A program made the translations under genes and the position numbers. Below the pieces are notes generated by a model. It saw only the letters and a program-made list of their open reading frames with translations, ran no database searches and was not told the DNA's origin. DNA of 64,000 nt from Lophius americanus (lineage: Eukaryota; Chordata; Actinopteri; Lophiiformes; Lophiidae), in the NCBI GenBank assembly GCA_037951165.1, contig JBBDHG010000015.1:10210501-10274500 (forward strand), given 5' to 3'. Shown here piece by piece: positions 13,195 to 24,720 of the stretch; positions within the stretch are counted from its first letter, which is position 1, and every line of letters starts with the position of its first letter.

Positions 13195-13970
13195 TTAGCC
13201 AAGTGTGATTGCTGACTGCAGAATTCTCAAAGCCGTGGATGATTTTTTCCTGCTCGTGTCTTTGTCACTACTTGTGACAAGAGGCAGTACCTGCAGCCCA
13301 CTCACACTGCACAGGTATTCCAGCTCCTCCAGGATGGCATATCCCTGCGTGCAGAAGCATGACGGTTTGATGTGTTTAGCAGCACCGTCTAAAGAGCATG
13401 GAGGGGATGCCAGGAGACTGTTACAGGAGGAGAGTTGGGCCGGTCCGTAGAAGGACAACAACCCACCAGCCAAACTGGTAACTGCTCCTCAGTGTGAGGA
13501 GGAACAGGAGGCGCACTGCCAGATCCTTATAAAACGACCTCCAGCGGGCTACCGGTGTGATGTCTCTGACAAAACTGTCAGCAACAGACTGCATGAGGAT
13601 TGCATGAGGGCCCGACGTCTTCTACTTGGACCTATGCTCACAGCCCAGCACCGTGGAGCTCAACGGTGTTAACCAAAGAACAGCAGAATTTGCAGGTTCA
13701 CCATTGAGGCCCCGTTCTCTTCACAGATGAGAGCAGGTTCAAACTGAGGTCATGTGGCAGGTGTGATAGAGTCTGGAAACGCTATGGAGAACCTATTGCT
13801 GCTACATCATCATCCAGCAGGACTGTCTTGGTGGTGGGTCAGTGATGGTCTGGGGAGACAGATCCTTGGATGGTGTCACAAACCCCCAGCGGCTAGGCAA
13901 CGGTACTTGACTGCTGTTAGGTACCGAGATGAAACTCGGACCCCCTATCAGACATTACACTGATCCAGAT
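13195..13970 (+). pseudogene. Tc1/mariner-like transposase remnant
   Basis: Conceptual translation in shifting frames gives pieces of a Tc1-like transposase: LQNDL-like text, VSDKTVSNRLHEDCMRARR, LLGPMLTAQHRGA, then FTDESRF at about 13720-13741, which holds the first catalytic Asp. A GSVMVWG-like block follows near 13840, and LTAVRYRDE at about 13908. The second Asp block (QDNARPH type) and the catalytic Glu region are missing, and several frameshifts and stops are present, so it cannot be active. The 5' text DCRILKAVDD belongs to the same fish element family from memory. Confidence 0.8.
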
Positions 13971-14879
13971 TATTAACTTGAATGTTTCTGACATCGAGAT
14001 CCGGACTCTGATTCCGGTTTTCCCTTAATTCTTTTGCGTTTTTTCGTGTATATAAATATATACATTTATGTAAGAAGTATTCAGAAGTATTCATCTTTAT
14101 TGTTTTTATTGTTAGTTGGCATGTGCCTAAAGCAACCTTAAGCTAAATTCAAAAACATATCTAAATTAAAGCCGTTTAGTCTAATCTTCATCTCTTCAGT
14201 ATTTTTGCTGTTTCTGCACAAAAACCCAGTTGCTAAAGCTTCAGTGTATTTTACACAGATAAGAAATTAACCATCAAATGATTTTATATACTTTATGTGC
14301 AGAGCTATGGATGAATAGACCATGTGTTTATTGTACCTGTGAGCAATTTATCAAATCCAAACGGTCAGTGCTGCACAGGAACATTTCCACTAATGAATTA
14401 TATGGCTCACAGCTCCAACATTCCCCGCTCTGCCAGCATCCATGTTGTGGCTCTTCAGCTTATTTTCCATTCATCGTTCCCCTAAGTGCTTCTTTGCGAC
14501 AGAGCTGGAAGTGGGATCGAAATGACACTCCAAAGTGAAGGTAAGATTCATTTAATATCCAGGGTAAGAGAGCCTCCTCAAAAAACCCAAAGAGAGATGG
14601 ATGGGAACAAGAACAACCGGGGAATGATACTGGAATATAAAAAGTAAGGTGCTCCGGTGGTTACGGGAACTGGAGCTGTAAAAGTGCTACATTCATGCCA
14701 TGTGTGTTTATTCTTTGGTCTGGTTCCAGATGTGAAAACACCCCAAATGAATAAACTCGGCATCAAGCACGGAGAATAACATGACATTTATAAAGCAAAT
14801 TAGGTAAATCTTAGATAATTAAAATACCTCCATTGACAGCAATAAATTATTAATGAATGCCAAACTTGCGAGGATTTAT
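13971..14879. other. Tc1-like flank then no gene seen
   Basis: The first 100 bases may be the decayed 3' flank of the Tc1-like element. The rest shows nothing recognisable. Confidence 0.4.
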
Positions 14880-15180
14880 CTGGAGATCCAAAGAAGAAGA
14901 CAGCAGGCAAACACAGTGCACAAATACAAAACGTCAGAGAGAGAGGATACGGGAGGAACCAACAAAGAACAGCAAAGACTTAAATAAAGAGTGCCGGGAA
15001 ACAGCTGGCAAGAGGTGAAAATAATGGACAATCACACAGCAGACGCCAAGTAAAAGACTCACAAAGATGAACAAACAGACGGGGAACAGACGGGCATAGA
15101 ACGAGATGCAAAGTACCGAAACTGGTAATACAGAGGATTTAACAGATGAACTAGAAAAGCACAAAAGATCACTCAAAAAC
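14880..15180. repeat. Dispersed repeat, related to 24240-24720
   Basis: A purine-rich, A-rich stretch whose block agacttaaataaaga, followed by a ggaaacagctggcaagaggtg-like segment, resembles the corresponding part of 24240-24720 in the same orientation. It looks like a known type of fish interspersed repeat, but I cannot name the family. Confidence 0.4.
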
Positions 15181-15439
15181 GATGACAGCTGTGCATATTT
15201 TCATTAGGTATACTGATATACTTAGAGCAGGTTTGCTTCTGTAAGTACTATATCGGAATGATTGGATTTCTGTTTTTATTACTGGCTACATAACATAACA
15301 CCTTAAAAAGAGATGGAAGGAAGAGTCTTTTTGTCAGAGTGACTAAGATAAACACTGAGTGTTTGTGGGGCCCAAAATGGCATTGTGGATTAAAGCTACG
15401 GGTGAAATGATCTTAATTCCACAGATACCAAACTCACTA

Positions 15440-15813
15440 ACTTGACCACACCGGAACAGAGTCGATGTATCCAACGAGGTCTATCCTTCTTTTATGCTTC
15501 AGAAATGTGACTGTGAAGAGCGCTGTCATGTAGCGCCGGATTGTGTTGGTACCCAACTCCGGGTGGTACGCACCACCGAAGGTGATTAAGAACAGAAATC
15601 CTGTAAGACTTCAAGTTCCACGCTAACAAGTAGTTCCTGACTAACCAGACATCGTGGTGTTTGACGAGGAGCAGAGGGTTGCAGTTGTGGAAATTGTGGC
15701 AATCCTAGCTGTCACTAACATCGGGGAGAGGGAGCATAAAATCAACGAGAAAATTGGGGGCTGAAAGAAAAGCTAGAACAGATGTAAAAGGGGAAAGCCT
15801 GTAGCGGTTTGAT
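15440..15813 (+). pseudogene. LINE ORF C-terminal remnant, 5' half
   Basis: From 15645 the frame reads PDIVVFDEEQRVAVVEIV, then AILAVTNIGEREHKINEKIG, then GLKEKLEQM. This resembles the C-terminal segment of a widespread fish non-LTR retrotransposon polyprotein (PDIVVVDK...VAIPSDSNIRKKEHEKLEKY...GLKEELEKMW in relatives, from memory). Stops and frameshifts are present. The frame is cut at 15813 by the hAT element and resumes at 16627. Confidence 0.7.
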
Positions 15814-16626
15814 TAGGGCACAAACGATTCCTCAAGTAATTTGAGTAACTCAATTAATAAAAAATCGGGTTACTCTTTGCTTAAATCTAGACTACTATTC
15901 AGCACACTATGTTGTAGCGCGCTGCGCCCGCACCTAACCATTACATGCTCCCACACACCTCATACAATGAACAGCTTTCTGATAAATACGGAAACGGATA
16001 CTGCCAGTGGTGCGACGCTCAACGAGGGGAGTGACCTGGATCTCCCCGTACTATCTGCCAGTAGCCTGCTTATCCCAGGCATCATGTTGCAGTCCGTATT
16101 TTGCTAACTATTCCTTGCAAACTGGATCAGCTCTCTACAAGACACTTTATAGATTTAAGTTATTATTATAATTATTACAGGTCACCTCATTTTAGTACCA
16201 AGTCTCAAAAAAAGAAATGGGGAAAGTAAGAAATAATGAACTCCAGAAACACGTCTAAGAAAAACCACCAGTAGCCGTGACAGACTGATGTTGTGAACAA
16301 ATTGAAAAGTGCTCTACAATATTGCAGATTCTAAGGATAAATCCAACAACAAAAAATCTCACTTATTATACCTGTTGACAGTAATTAATGCAATTCAAGC
16401 AAAAAACATGTTTTTCTTAAAAAGGTGTAAGAATTGGTTGTTCATTCAATAGACCTATCATATTTTCTGTTTCATCTTTTACTATTGATCCTGAACAAAG
16501 CAAAAGTGATTTAATAAAAAAAAAAATAAGTAGAGTACTCAATATTTCTTATTCGATTTCTCGATTAATCACTTGAATAATCGATAGAATACTCAGTTAC
16601 TAAAATAATCGATTACTGCAGCCCTG
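15814..16626. mobile_element. hAT-like MITE inserted in a LINE remnant
   Basis: The 5' end tagggcacaaacgattcctc and the 3' end aatcgattactgcagccctg form imperfect inverted termini of the AGGGCTGCAA...CGATTA kind typical of fish hAT elements. The flanks ggtttgat (15806-15813) and ggttggag (16627-16634) agree at 6 of 8 positions, fitting an aged 8 bp target duplication. The 813 bp interior has no transposase. Confidence 0.75.
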
Positions 16627-16800
16627 GGTTGGAGCATCAGGAGCTGTGACCCCTGAACTGGAAGAATGGCTCCCTCAGAAATCAAATACATCTGAAGTCT
16701 CAGAGGAGTGCAACGCTAGGAACAGCCTACATACTGCCCAGAAACAACAAAGTCCCAGTTCAGGTAGAGGGCCCGAGTTTTAGGAAGATACAGAGTAATA
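16627..16800 (+). pseudogene. LINE ORF C-terminal remnant, 3' half
   Basis: The text VGASGAVTPELEEWLPQK, then SNTSEVSEECNAR, continues the protein segment interrupted at 15813 (relatives read VIGALGAVTPKLGEWLQQIPGTTSE, from memory). This shows that the hAT element landed inside the LINE. Confidence 0.7.
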
Positions 16801-18349
16801 TACATTTATAAATATGTGTATATAAAAAATAGTTTTTGTAAAATGTAATGGATTTTAAGATTCTTGAAGGTTAGTCATATTTCTGCAAAGACAACTGGGC
16901 CAAAATTGAACTGTGATCCCAGAGACTGAGCTTGAACTTCCAGTTTAGCATTAAATACACACAAAAATAGAAGCGGGTCAGGAGGGAGTCCAAAAGTTTT
17001 TCCCAGCACCATATAATGATTATAGCAATTGTCTTTGACCCAACTTTACTTTCTGTAAGAGAGAGTCATTCGGAAAGAGACTTTAAATAAGTTTTAGGGC
17101 TTTGACAGTCCAACCCTGTTCTTTCATTAATGACTTCCTACATTTTTCTAGTTTAGAATTCATGAGTTGTTCTCAGGTGGTAGAGCAGGTCTGGCATTTC
17201 ATATTGGTTTGCAGCTTTGATTCCCAACCTCAACCTCTCCTGTGCATAAGCTAGTTATGCCCTTGGGAATGGTGTGGAATCCTAAGTTTTCAAATGCTGA
17301 TGTGTAACACAGAAACACAACTTTGGACATGAAAATGATGAGATCAGCTTTGAAATATTCAATTTTTTAATCCTTCTTTAAATGTCTCCTAATGAACCAG
17401 ATGTGCTTTTCTCTTTTTGATACCAGCCATCTCTGGTGGGAGCCTTCAAAGGAAGGCAAATACTTGGCACTATTAACATAGAATCGAAAAGGCCCACCCA
17501 AAATGAAGTTGGCCCACCCAATGTTGGAAGCTCTGGTCCTGAGGATGTCTAGTGTATATTCTTCCTGAGATAGAAATTATTTGCATATGCATTCACTGTA
17601 ATGCTAATATTCCATATGTGTATCTGTAGACTTGACAGTCTGACATTTTGAACATTTTTGAGGAGCTGATGAATCTGGCAGATTTGAAGAAACTCACGGT
17701 TCAGGAATTTTATATCTCACTTTGACTGCTTCGACCTAAACTCGTTTCCGCCGGCCGTACCCTGTGGATTCCTTTAGCTGATTTAACATATAGAATTTCT
17801 TTGCAGTGAGAAGTAGTACCTGATGCCGCTATCTAACAGAATCATCATTCAATTTCCTTTTGCTCCTCACCCACCCCGTTAGTTCAATGTTGAAAGGAGT
17901 GTGAGAACAGGGAACAGCAGGGTTTTACTATGAAGTGGTTTGTGGTTATGGTGCTTAAACAACAGAAGATCACAGATGAGCCAGGTTGAGTGTTTTACTG
18001 AGAGGTTGTGGTTGAAATTCTTCCAGATTCTAACAGGTTTGAGAAAAAGAAAGACTCCGATTTGGAATCGGGATGTTTTGTCCATCTGTACAATTGGCAC
18101 ACACTGAGCATATGAAGTGGAAGTTGGAAGGAAGTCTTATGTACCGTAAATACTAGTGCACTTAGGTGATTAGAAACATAGATCGAAATAATTACACGGT
18201 TTGTAATTAATTAATCAAAATCTATCACTAATATCAACATTTAAGCATGAAAAGCCTTTAGAATGGTTTTAACTTCAAATATGTAGTTTTTTTTATATTA
18301 GTACAGCAATACCTAGACAGACGTTACCAACCTCAAAGGTCATTTACGA
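16801..18349. other. No gene seen
   Basis: Non-coding sequence between the LINE remnant and the small hAT MITE. The duplicated ggcccaccca at 17491 and 17511 is the only short direct repeat noticed. Confidence 0.5.
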
Positions 18350-18730
18350 TTAGGGCTGCCTCTAACGATTGTTTTTCTATTTTATTGATTAATCGATTAG
18401 TGTAAATTAATAATTTACTTCAAATAAATCTAAGTAAACATTACATTTTTGAGGTAATTTGAGTATGAAAAACAATGCACAAAAACAAAATATAAACTCA
18501 GCTCTGGATAATAAAGACAAAACTCAAACTTACTTAATACCCTATTCACACTGGACTAGTTTTACCTTAAGACCTTATGTGATTTAAAAATACACCACTA
18601 CGTCTTTTGTTTTGTGCGGAGCATTCATACAGGATAAGAAATGTCCTATTCACACGGAACTAGTATTACCTGGCGACCTGTGGTTATTTGTAATTCATAG
18701 CGTTGATAATATCGACTAGTCCAAAGCCCT
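18350..18730. mobile_element. Short hAT-like MITE
   Basis: It starts ttagggctgcctctaacgat and ends cgactagtccaaagccct, which are imperfect inverted hAT-type ends. Flanking atttacga (18342-18349) and atttacct (18731-18738) match at 6 of 8 bases. An internal pair of direct repeats (18541-18566 and 18645-18670, cctattcacac...actagt..tacc) looks like part of a second, inserted element. Confidence 0.65.
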
Positions 18731-18779
18731 ATTTACCTTACATTCAGAACATTTTTTTCTCTATTTATATACAATACAG

Positions 18780-19000
18780 GTCCTTAAAAAGAGGAATTAA
18801 TAACTATAGAGTTGTTTTTGTCTCATTCGGGACACATATTCTTTGCAGACAATAATTATATGAACATAAAGCACATAAATTCTATTTTAAAGAGAAAATA
18901 TTCTTGATCTAAGAGGAGTTATTTAACAGCACAAATGATCCACTTTGGTGGAACAACTTGTCATCTGCATCATGTTTAAAACGCGGTATACGTAATGTGT
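18780..19000 (+). repeat. Dispersed repeat, inverted relative of 22039-22272
   Basis: It shares long blocks with the reverse complement of 22039-22272: gaggaatta.taacta, tttgtctcattc.ggacaca, cataaattctattttaaag, tccactttggt and catcatgtttaaa. It lies just 3' of the hAT MITE. The family is not recognised, and there is no coding frame. Confidence 0.7.
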
Positions 19001-20454
19001 TTACTGACCTATGACATCAGTGCAGGATTAGCCGGTGTTAATCTTTTAGTCCCGTTAATTTTTAATTGTAATGAATTCAGGTTTTTTTCACAGCCTGAGT
19101 AAATATCTTCCTGATTCTGCTGTCCCTGTTTGGTGCCCTGATCCAGAGTCTTCTGCACTCTCCCACTAGGCTTACTGAGCCGCCAATCAGTTATTTCTTT
19201 CTACATCGTCTCAGTTCAACAAAATTTTACCGCACAATGCATACAATCAGAAAACCACCCACACTCAATACTATAATAGGAATGCTAGTGCAATCTGGTC
19301 TCTCTAGACCTCATGCTGTGGAGGTCGGGTGCACTTCCTCTGTTCTATAACCTTTGAGCCAAAGAATGTGAATGTGGTGCTAAAATAATTGCTTGACTTT
19401 ATTGGGATATACTTATGTAAATTATATAACTGTGCAAATAGGTTTTTGCTGACGGTCTGTATTCCCTTTATGAAAAGAGTAACCTGGGGTTTAACGGCGC
19501 CGGGAAGGTCTAGTTCAGCATTCCAGCACCTTCTAAAGGTAAATAAATAAACTGAATGATTTTTCACACTTTCAGTCACAATAGTGTCAAGCCAGTTCAT
19601 TTTTGGTATGCTACAACATCAACTCTGTTTTTCATACTTTAAATGTAAATTTCTATAGTGACAGTGAACCCAGCCTCTCGGGAAAGGTCAGCTGGGATAG
19701 GCTGGAGCCACCAATCCCGAACTATCTATAGGATAATTTTGGGAAACAATTGGTTATCTTTGCAAGCACGTTCATGTAGGTTAAGAGAACCTACATATCT
19801 GTTAGCGTGTTAATATGTTCCTCCGTTAATAGTCATGCCTTCCTATCTACATCAGGAGAGGAAACTGACGCCTCCGTTTACAAACTCTCTTTTGTTGTTG
19901 GTCTGTTTGACGAATGGCTATTAGGCTGGAATGATTACACTCACACGTGAAGTGGGTTTATTACATCACAAGAGTTTCATTTTGCCTGTTTACAATGAGA
20001 CAGAATGGTTGCATATTTAAAAAAGTTACACACTGGGACCCGTTTTCTGGATTTTCTGGTTTTTAAGACCCTAAAACTCTTTTTGTGTGAAAAAAGGACA
20101 ACCAGGCAACAAAGTTTTTCTGTTACATGTGAAAACCAATGTTGTAATAACGCGTGTGCGTGTGTGTTTCTGTGTGTTGAGAAGTGGAGGAAATACATGA
20201 GTGGGTGTGTTTCTTTGTGTCTCTATATGTTTCACACATCAGTTTTTTCATGTGTTCCCAACAATGTATAGAATCTGAACGGCGGAGCAGCAGCCTCCCA
20301 TAATGCATTATTCAATGTATTAGATAACACAAAGATGCATATGTTAGGGAGCAATGAATCCATTTCATCACCTGGCACTCCACATGTTTCACATGTTAAC
20401 CCTTTCACTTCATGCATAAACAGACTGTACTCGCATTAGCAGAGGACAGGAGAT
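19001..20454. other. No gene seen apart from a repeat fragment
   Basis: It contains the fragment at 19665-19735 and a GT-rich patch near 20150-20225. No exon is recognised. Confidence 0.5.
19665..19735 (+). repeat. Fragment of a fish interspersed repeat
   Basis: gaacccagcctctcggga, then ggtcagctgggataggctgg, matches the opening of a repeat often found in fish genomes (recalled). Only about 70 bases are present. Confidence 0.5.
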
Positions 20455-20830
20455 AATATTATAGTGATGTGGCTCTAGTACCTCCGTGACATGAAGACGT
20501 TGCTATAGTTACTCTGTGACTTAATGACATGACACTAGTACTTACATAAGGATGTGACTCTTGAGCTTCTGTTACGTATTGGTGTGGCTCTAGTAACTCT
20601 GTGATGAAATTACATTTTTTCCTCTTCCTCTCTTATTTAAGGAAATAGCTGTAGTGCCTCTGTGATGTAATGATGTGGCTCTAGTGACTGTGACCTAATG
20701 ACTGATGAATGCCCCTGTGGCATTATGGCACAGCTTTAATGACCACATGACGTAATGGCCTGGCCCTGGTGCCTCTGCGAGATAATGACAGGGCTAGAGT
20801 GCCATACCAGCCAGTGGAAAGCCAAACCAG
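20455..20830. repeat. Degenerate tandem array, unit about 30 bp
   Basis: Roughly ten diverged copies of a unit like ggctctagtgcctctgtga followed by cgtaatgatgt can be read in a row, for example beginning at about 20470, 20500, 20585, 20648, 20677, 20733 and 20763. One non-repeat T/C-rich interruption occurs at 20612-20640. It is a non-coding minisatellite-like array whose family I do not know. Confidence 0.6.
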
Positions 20831-22038
20831 ATCCTTTGCTCTAGCTCTAGCCCTGAAAGAGACTGTCCTTCACTTTCGGGGGGAAGGGGCGAATACTAAC
20901 TGAGCTCGACGACATGGATGAAAACTTTTCAATGTGATATTTGAGTGAAGCTGTGTTTTGGATTCTGTCCAGGACCAGTCCTGACATGTAGATTTATGAA
21001 TATGTGTTTTGGTGTCCTGTTAGTATGCACTCACATGCTGCTCCTATTGAGATGTTCCATTTATCATTGTCCTGGTAGACCAACCACTTCCATCACTGCA
21101 GCCTCTGTTTGTCTCCCGGGGATACGAAAAGCATTTCATGTCTGGCCACTTCTATATCCAAATTTAATAAAAGGCTTAACCTGCTAAATTTCACCCTGAA
21201 AAACTGAGAGCTGAAATGTTCAGTTGTGTGCTATCAGAAAATGTCCGCTTACTCCTGTCCATCAAGGAAAATAACATCAATAATATTATCTCAATCTCAT
21301 GTTTTGGGCTTCAGTGCCATTAATCATAATCCAACATTGTGACAGCATAAAGTTGAAGTTGCTCTGAGTCTCAATGCCTATCACTGTGTTTTCAGCTTAA
21401 GATAAATGATCACTTTCACTTGATACTATGGCTAGAGAGGAGAAGGGAGGATGCTCCAAGCACCAATAGAGAAGATGTCGTAAAAAGCCTCTTTTTAGCA
21501 CGTTCCTCAACCCAACATGATGTGCTCTGATAACTTTATTGGCACCTGGACTTTTCATTTCAGTCATTGTAACAAACTGAGCTGATAAAAGCACACTGAT
21601 TCTTTATTTGCTTAGAAATACAGTTACTCGCATAATAATGGGAAGTAGCAGTATTGATCTTTTGCTGAAGTAAGAGAAAAAAATAGTCTCCTGAAATTCA
21701 CTCATAGTACAGAGGACATTTTGCAGACTTTTCTTTTGTGTGCGTCCTCTAATAAAACATTAAAGTGAAAGAGTGGGGTCATTTATAACCCAAGCCATGT
21801 ATTTGCTGTCCAACAATTCCTTTCTCAATGTACTGGCCCGTTAGTGTGACAAGGATACTGGGGGGGGGATCATTTATGACATCATCCATTTGTTTAACAT
21901 TATATTCTTGATAAATTTGTGAATGTTATTTTGTAAGATGTGGAAATGCTATAGATTTGTTCAGTTTTGTCAATTTTTCATCTCTTCAAGGTTTCCCTTA
22001 CCATAGTGCAGTGAGACCAGTGACCAGTGAGAGCTTGA
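20831..22038. other. No gene seen
   Basis: Non-coding, with a G9 run at 21860-21868. Nothing else was recognised. Confidence 0.5.
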
Positions 22039-22272
22039 GTTGTCCTCTGCACATCACATGTACCGCAGTTTAAACATGATGGATGCAGATGACTGAGAGG
22101 TTGTTACCAAAGTGGAACATTTAACAGAACATTGTTCTGTTACACAGTTCTTCTTAGCTCAAGAATTATTTCTCTTTAAAATAGAATTTATGTTCTTGCA
22201 AATAATTACTGTCTGTGTGTCCAGAATGAGACAAAAAATACTCAATAGTTAATAATTCCTCCTATAGAACTG
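22039..22272 (-). repeat. Dispersed repeat, inverted relative of 18780-19000
   Basis: The reverse complement aligns block by block with 18780-19000, with small indels. The two copies face each other about 3 kb apart. Confidence 0.7.
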
Positions 22273-22329
22273 TTTTTGATTTAAAGCCTTGGAGAAATTG
22301 GTCAAATAGTAAAACATGACATTTCTTGT

Positions 22330-22560
22330 TACCCTTAGGTGGCGCTATGACAAAAGCTGCATTTTTTTCCACGTAGGCCTCTTCAAGGCCAGACTTTAAT
22401 CCTACCTGTTAATTTTTCGGAAAGTTCAGACAATAGATGGCTGAGTTATTGCAATTTCATTTTTTATGGCAAGGTCCCAATAAGGGGCCCCCTATTTCGT
22501 CCAGAACTCTAGGAGGAATATATTAATTTGCCACACCTGAAAATGTCAAAAAAAAGTCCT
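22330..22560. repeat. Possible dispersed repeat (gggcgctatg type)
   Basis: aggtggcgctatgac, ttaatttttcgga and ggggccccctattt resemble a class of fish repeats. No second copy occurs here, so support is weak. Confidence 0.25.
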
Positions 22561-22699
22561 TGAGCTGCTCGAGCCTTAATTAGTGTCTACATAGATATTC
22601 TATGAATTCTCGTTGCCTAAATAAAAGGGGGAGACGCTGATCCCATTCAATTTTTTCTGTGTAGTCATTAATCAAGTAATTTTAGCTGAAACCAGTCCA

Positions 22700-23240
22700 A
22701 AATATGAAAACATTTGAATTCTTGGAGGTCTTAATATTCATGTCAGTTTCCATGTAAACTTAAAAATGTTTCAATCTGATTTGAATTTCTATAACCTTGA
22801 CTCGCCCGTAGAAGGTCCAACTCATGAGCTGACTCACACTCACACCCCTTCTCCCGATCTGTGTCCCTACCCAGAAGTCTCGGTCTCTGAGCACTTTATT
22901 CCTACTTTCATTAACTCTGCCGAGATCTGTCACAGTGACTTTCTTTCATCCCATCTATTGAATGATGATATCTGGTCTTCATTTAACGTAATCTGCTATT
23001 GCATCCTCAAATCTGTTGCCCCAGGGAGGTCTTTCCACCCAAAGAGAGCCGAGATGGAAGAAAGAGATACGACGAGTGTCCCTTTGAAAAAATAAGTTAC
23101 AAAATTATGAAAATGCTGTAAAGGCAGAAAACAGTATTCAGACTAAATTTCAAATCACAGTCATACCCTGGAAATGTATTCAATGTCGTCAATTCTGTAG
23201 TTCCCTCTAAATCTTTAGTGTGATTTTGGTACGCCAGAAT
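22700..23240 (+). pseudogene. LINE endonuclease/linker remnant
   Basis: At about 22712 the text ILGGLNIHV resembles the ILGDFNIHVD motif of LINE AP endonucleases. Next come FNLI-like text, DSPVEGPTHE (relatives: V.GPTHN.GHTLDLV), VSEHF (SDHF), and NDDIWSSFN...ILKSVAP (relatives: D.LV..FN...LDSVAPL). This is the order expected at the endonuclease/RT junction of CR1/L2/Rex1-type LINEs. Key residues are changed (D to G) and no RT domain follows, so it is dead. Confidence 0.6.
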
Positions 23241-24239
23241 TAAGCCAAATGGTTTCCATTTGTCTGCTACAAAATGTGATCAAGCCACATTACAGTCGTG
23301 AGGTTCTTCTAGGTGGGAAGTAGCAGGTCTCAGCAACATCTTTGATAACTGCCTGAGGTCGAATGGCCTCTACTTCAATGTTACCTTTCCAGCCCGCTCT
23401 CCCACTTGTAGCACTTAACGAGACAAGCCAGCATTCATCCATTCATACAGTAGTGAGAGAGGAAACAATGTAAGGCCACCTTATCACCGTATCGACCCAA
23501 AAAGAGTCCTCCAAAGGAAAAGTAGCCTCTTGTAGAGGTTTGGGTGCTGAGCTGAACCGTTTGTATGATTGACTGCCTGGACAATTACTCCTGCTTATGA
23601 TTGGTTGCTCATGTGCAGGATCATTCGTCATCAGGCTAAAGACATTTAAAATGTCCTCCTCAGTATGTTCCAGGTGCCAGAAGTTGCTATCATTAATCAA
23701 TTGACTTGTTTGTTTGACAAAATTACCAGTCAGAACTTGTAAAGTTTGTGGAAAAACTTTGAATGTTCTCAGGGAGCATAACTCCTGGATAGTAGTTCTT
23801 AAAATAATTACAGGTCACTGTTGTTGGCTGTCTGTCATGAGTTGGCTAGTATTTTGGAATGTCAGCAAGAATGTATTGCTAATTAGGTTTGAGCTGAGCT
23901 TGTGACCTCCTACCCTCACTCTGTATGTGTATGCACAACCAGATTTTCAGCTAGACACAGGAGGAGGAAACACATGGTCCTGTAACACAATCTTAAGACT
24001 GTTTACTTTTCTACTGCAGAACATAGACACGTCCCAGTAGCGCCAACTGCTTCCAGACGATCTGTGTGTCCTGAGCCAATCCGAGACGTGGGATGTGTGA
24101 ATGAACAGTCCATAGAGTGAGTTTCAGCTTAAGGTTACTGAACCCCAAAGGATTTTCTACATCTGTCTCCTGTAACATAAATATAAGATATCCTCTTCAG
24201 GTATAAGTACTTAAAACAGAACCCAAATGCAAACCACAG
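23241..24239. other. No gene seen
   Basis: The first part might still be decayed LINE sequence continuing from 22700-23240, but no motif remains to show it. Confidence 0.45.
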
Positions 24240-24720
24240 TCATAAAGGTTATGCGAACAAAATAATATTTAATAAAAAGGTCTCATTTACAAATAGGCAA
24301 ACTATATTTACAAGAGGCAAAGTGAGATAATTTAACAGGCAAAGACTAAACAGATGAAAATTACAAAGCAGCAAAATAATCAAGTAGCAACTCATGATCC
24401 ATAATTGCAATATATCAAATATCCCGTGAAGGAGAAAGAGAACTTCTAACAGACTGTAGTCGATGATTAAACAAAGACATAGACTTAAATAAAGACTAAC
24501 GAGGAGAATAGGCAACAGGTGTGGGCCACGACCAGGTGACAACGTTCAACAATCAAGGAGGAGACAATAGGAGGCAGGATTCACGCACACACATTTACAC
24601 ATAGCAAGCAGGGGAGGACGTGGAACAGAAACTAAAGGAGGGAGACAGGTGGGAGACCCAGGGGAATGAACAGTACTAAGCCTTTAAAATAAAACAGGAA
24701 AAACAATCAACATACCTTCA
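24240..24720. repeat. Dispersed repeat, related to 14880-15180
   Basis: It contains agacttaaataaagactaa, then gaggagaataggcaacaggtg, and a run of short gag/cag-rich motifs. It shares order and orientation with the copy near 15 kb. No coding frame is credible. Confidence 0.4.

Noticed and set aside
20455..20830. CRISPR-like array
   Set aside because: The repeats are diverged, with no constant repeat or uniform spacers, and the genome is a vertebrate one.
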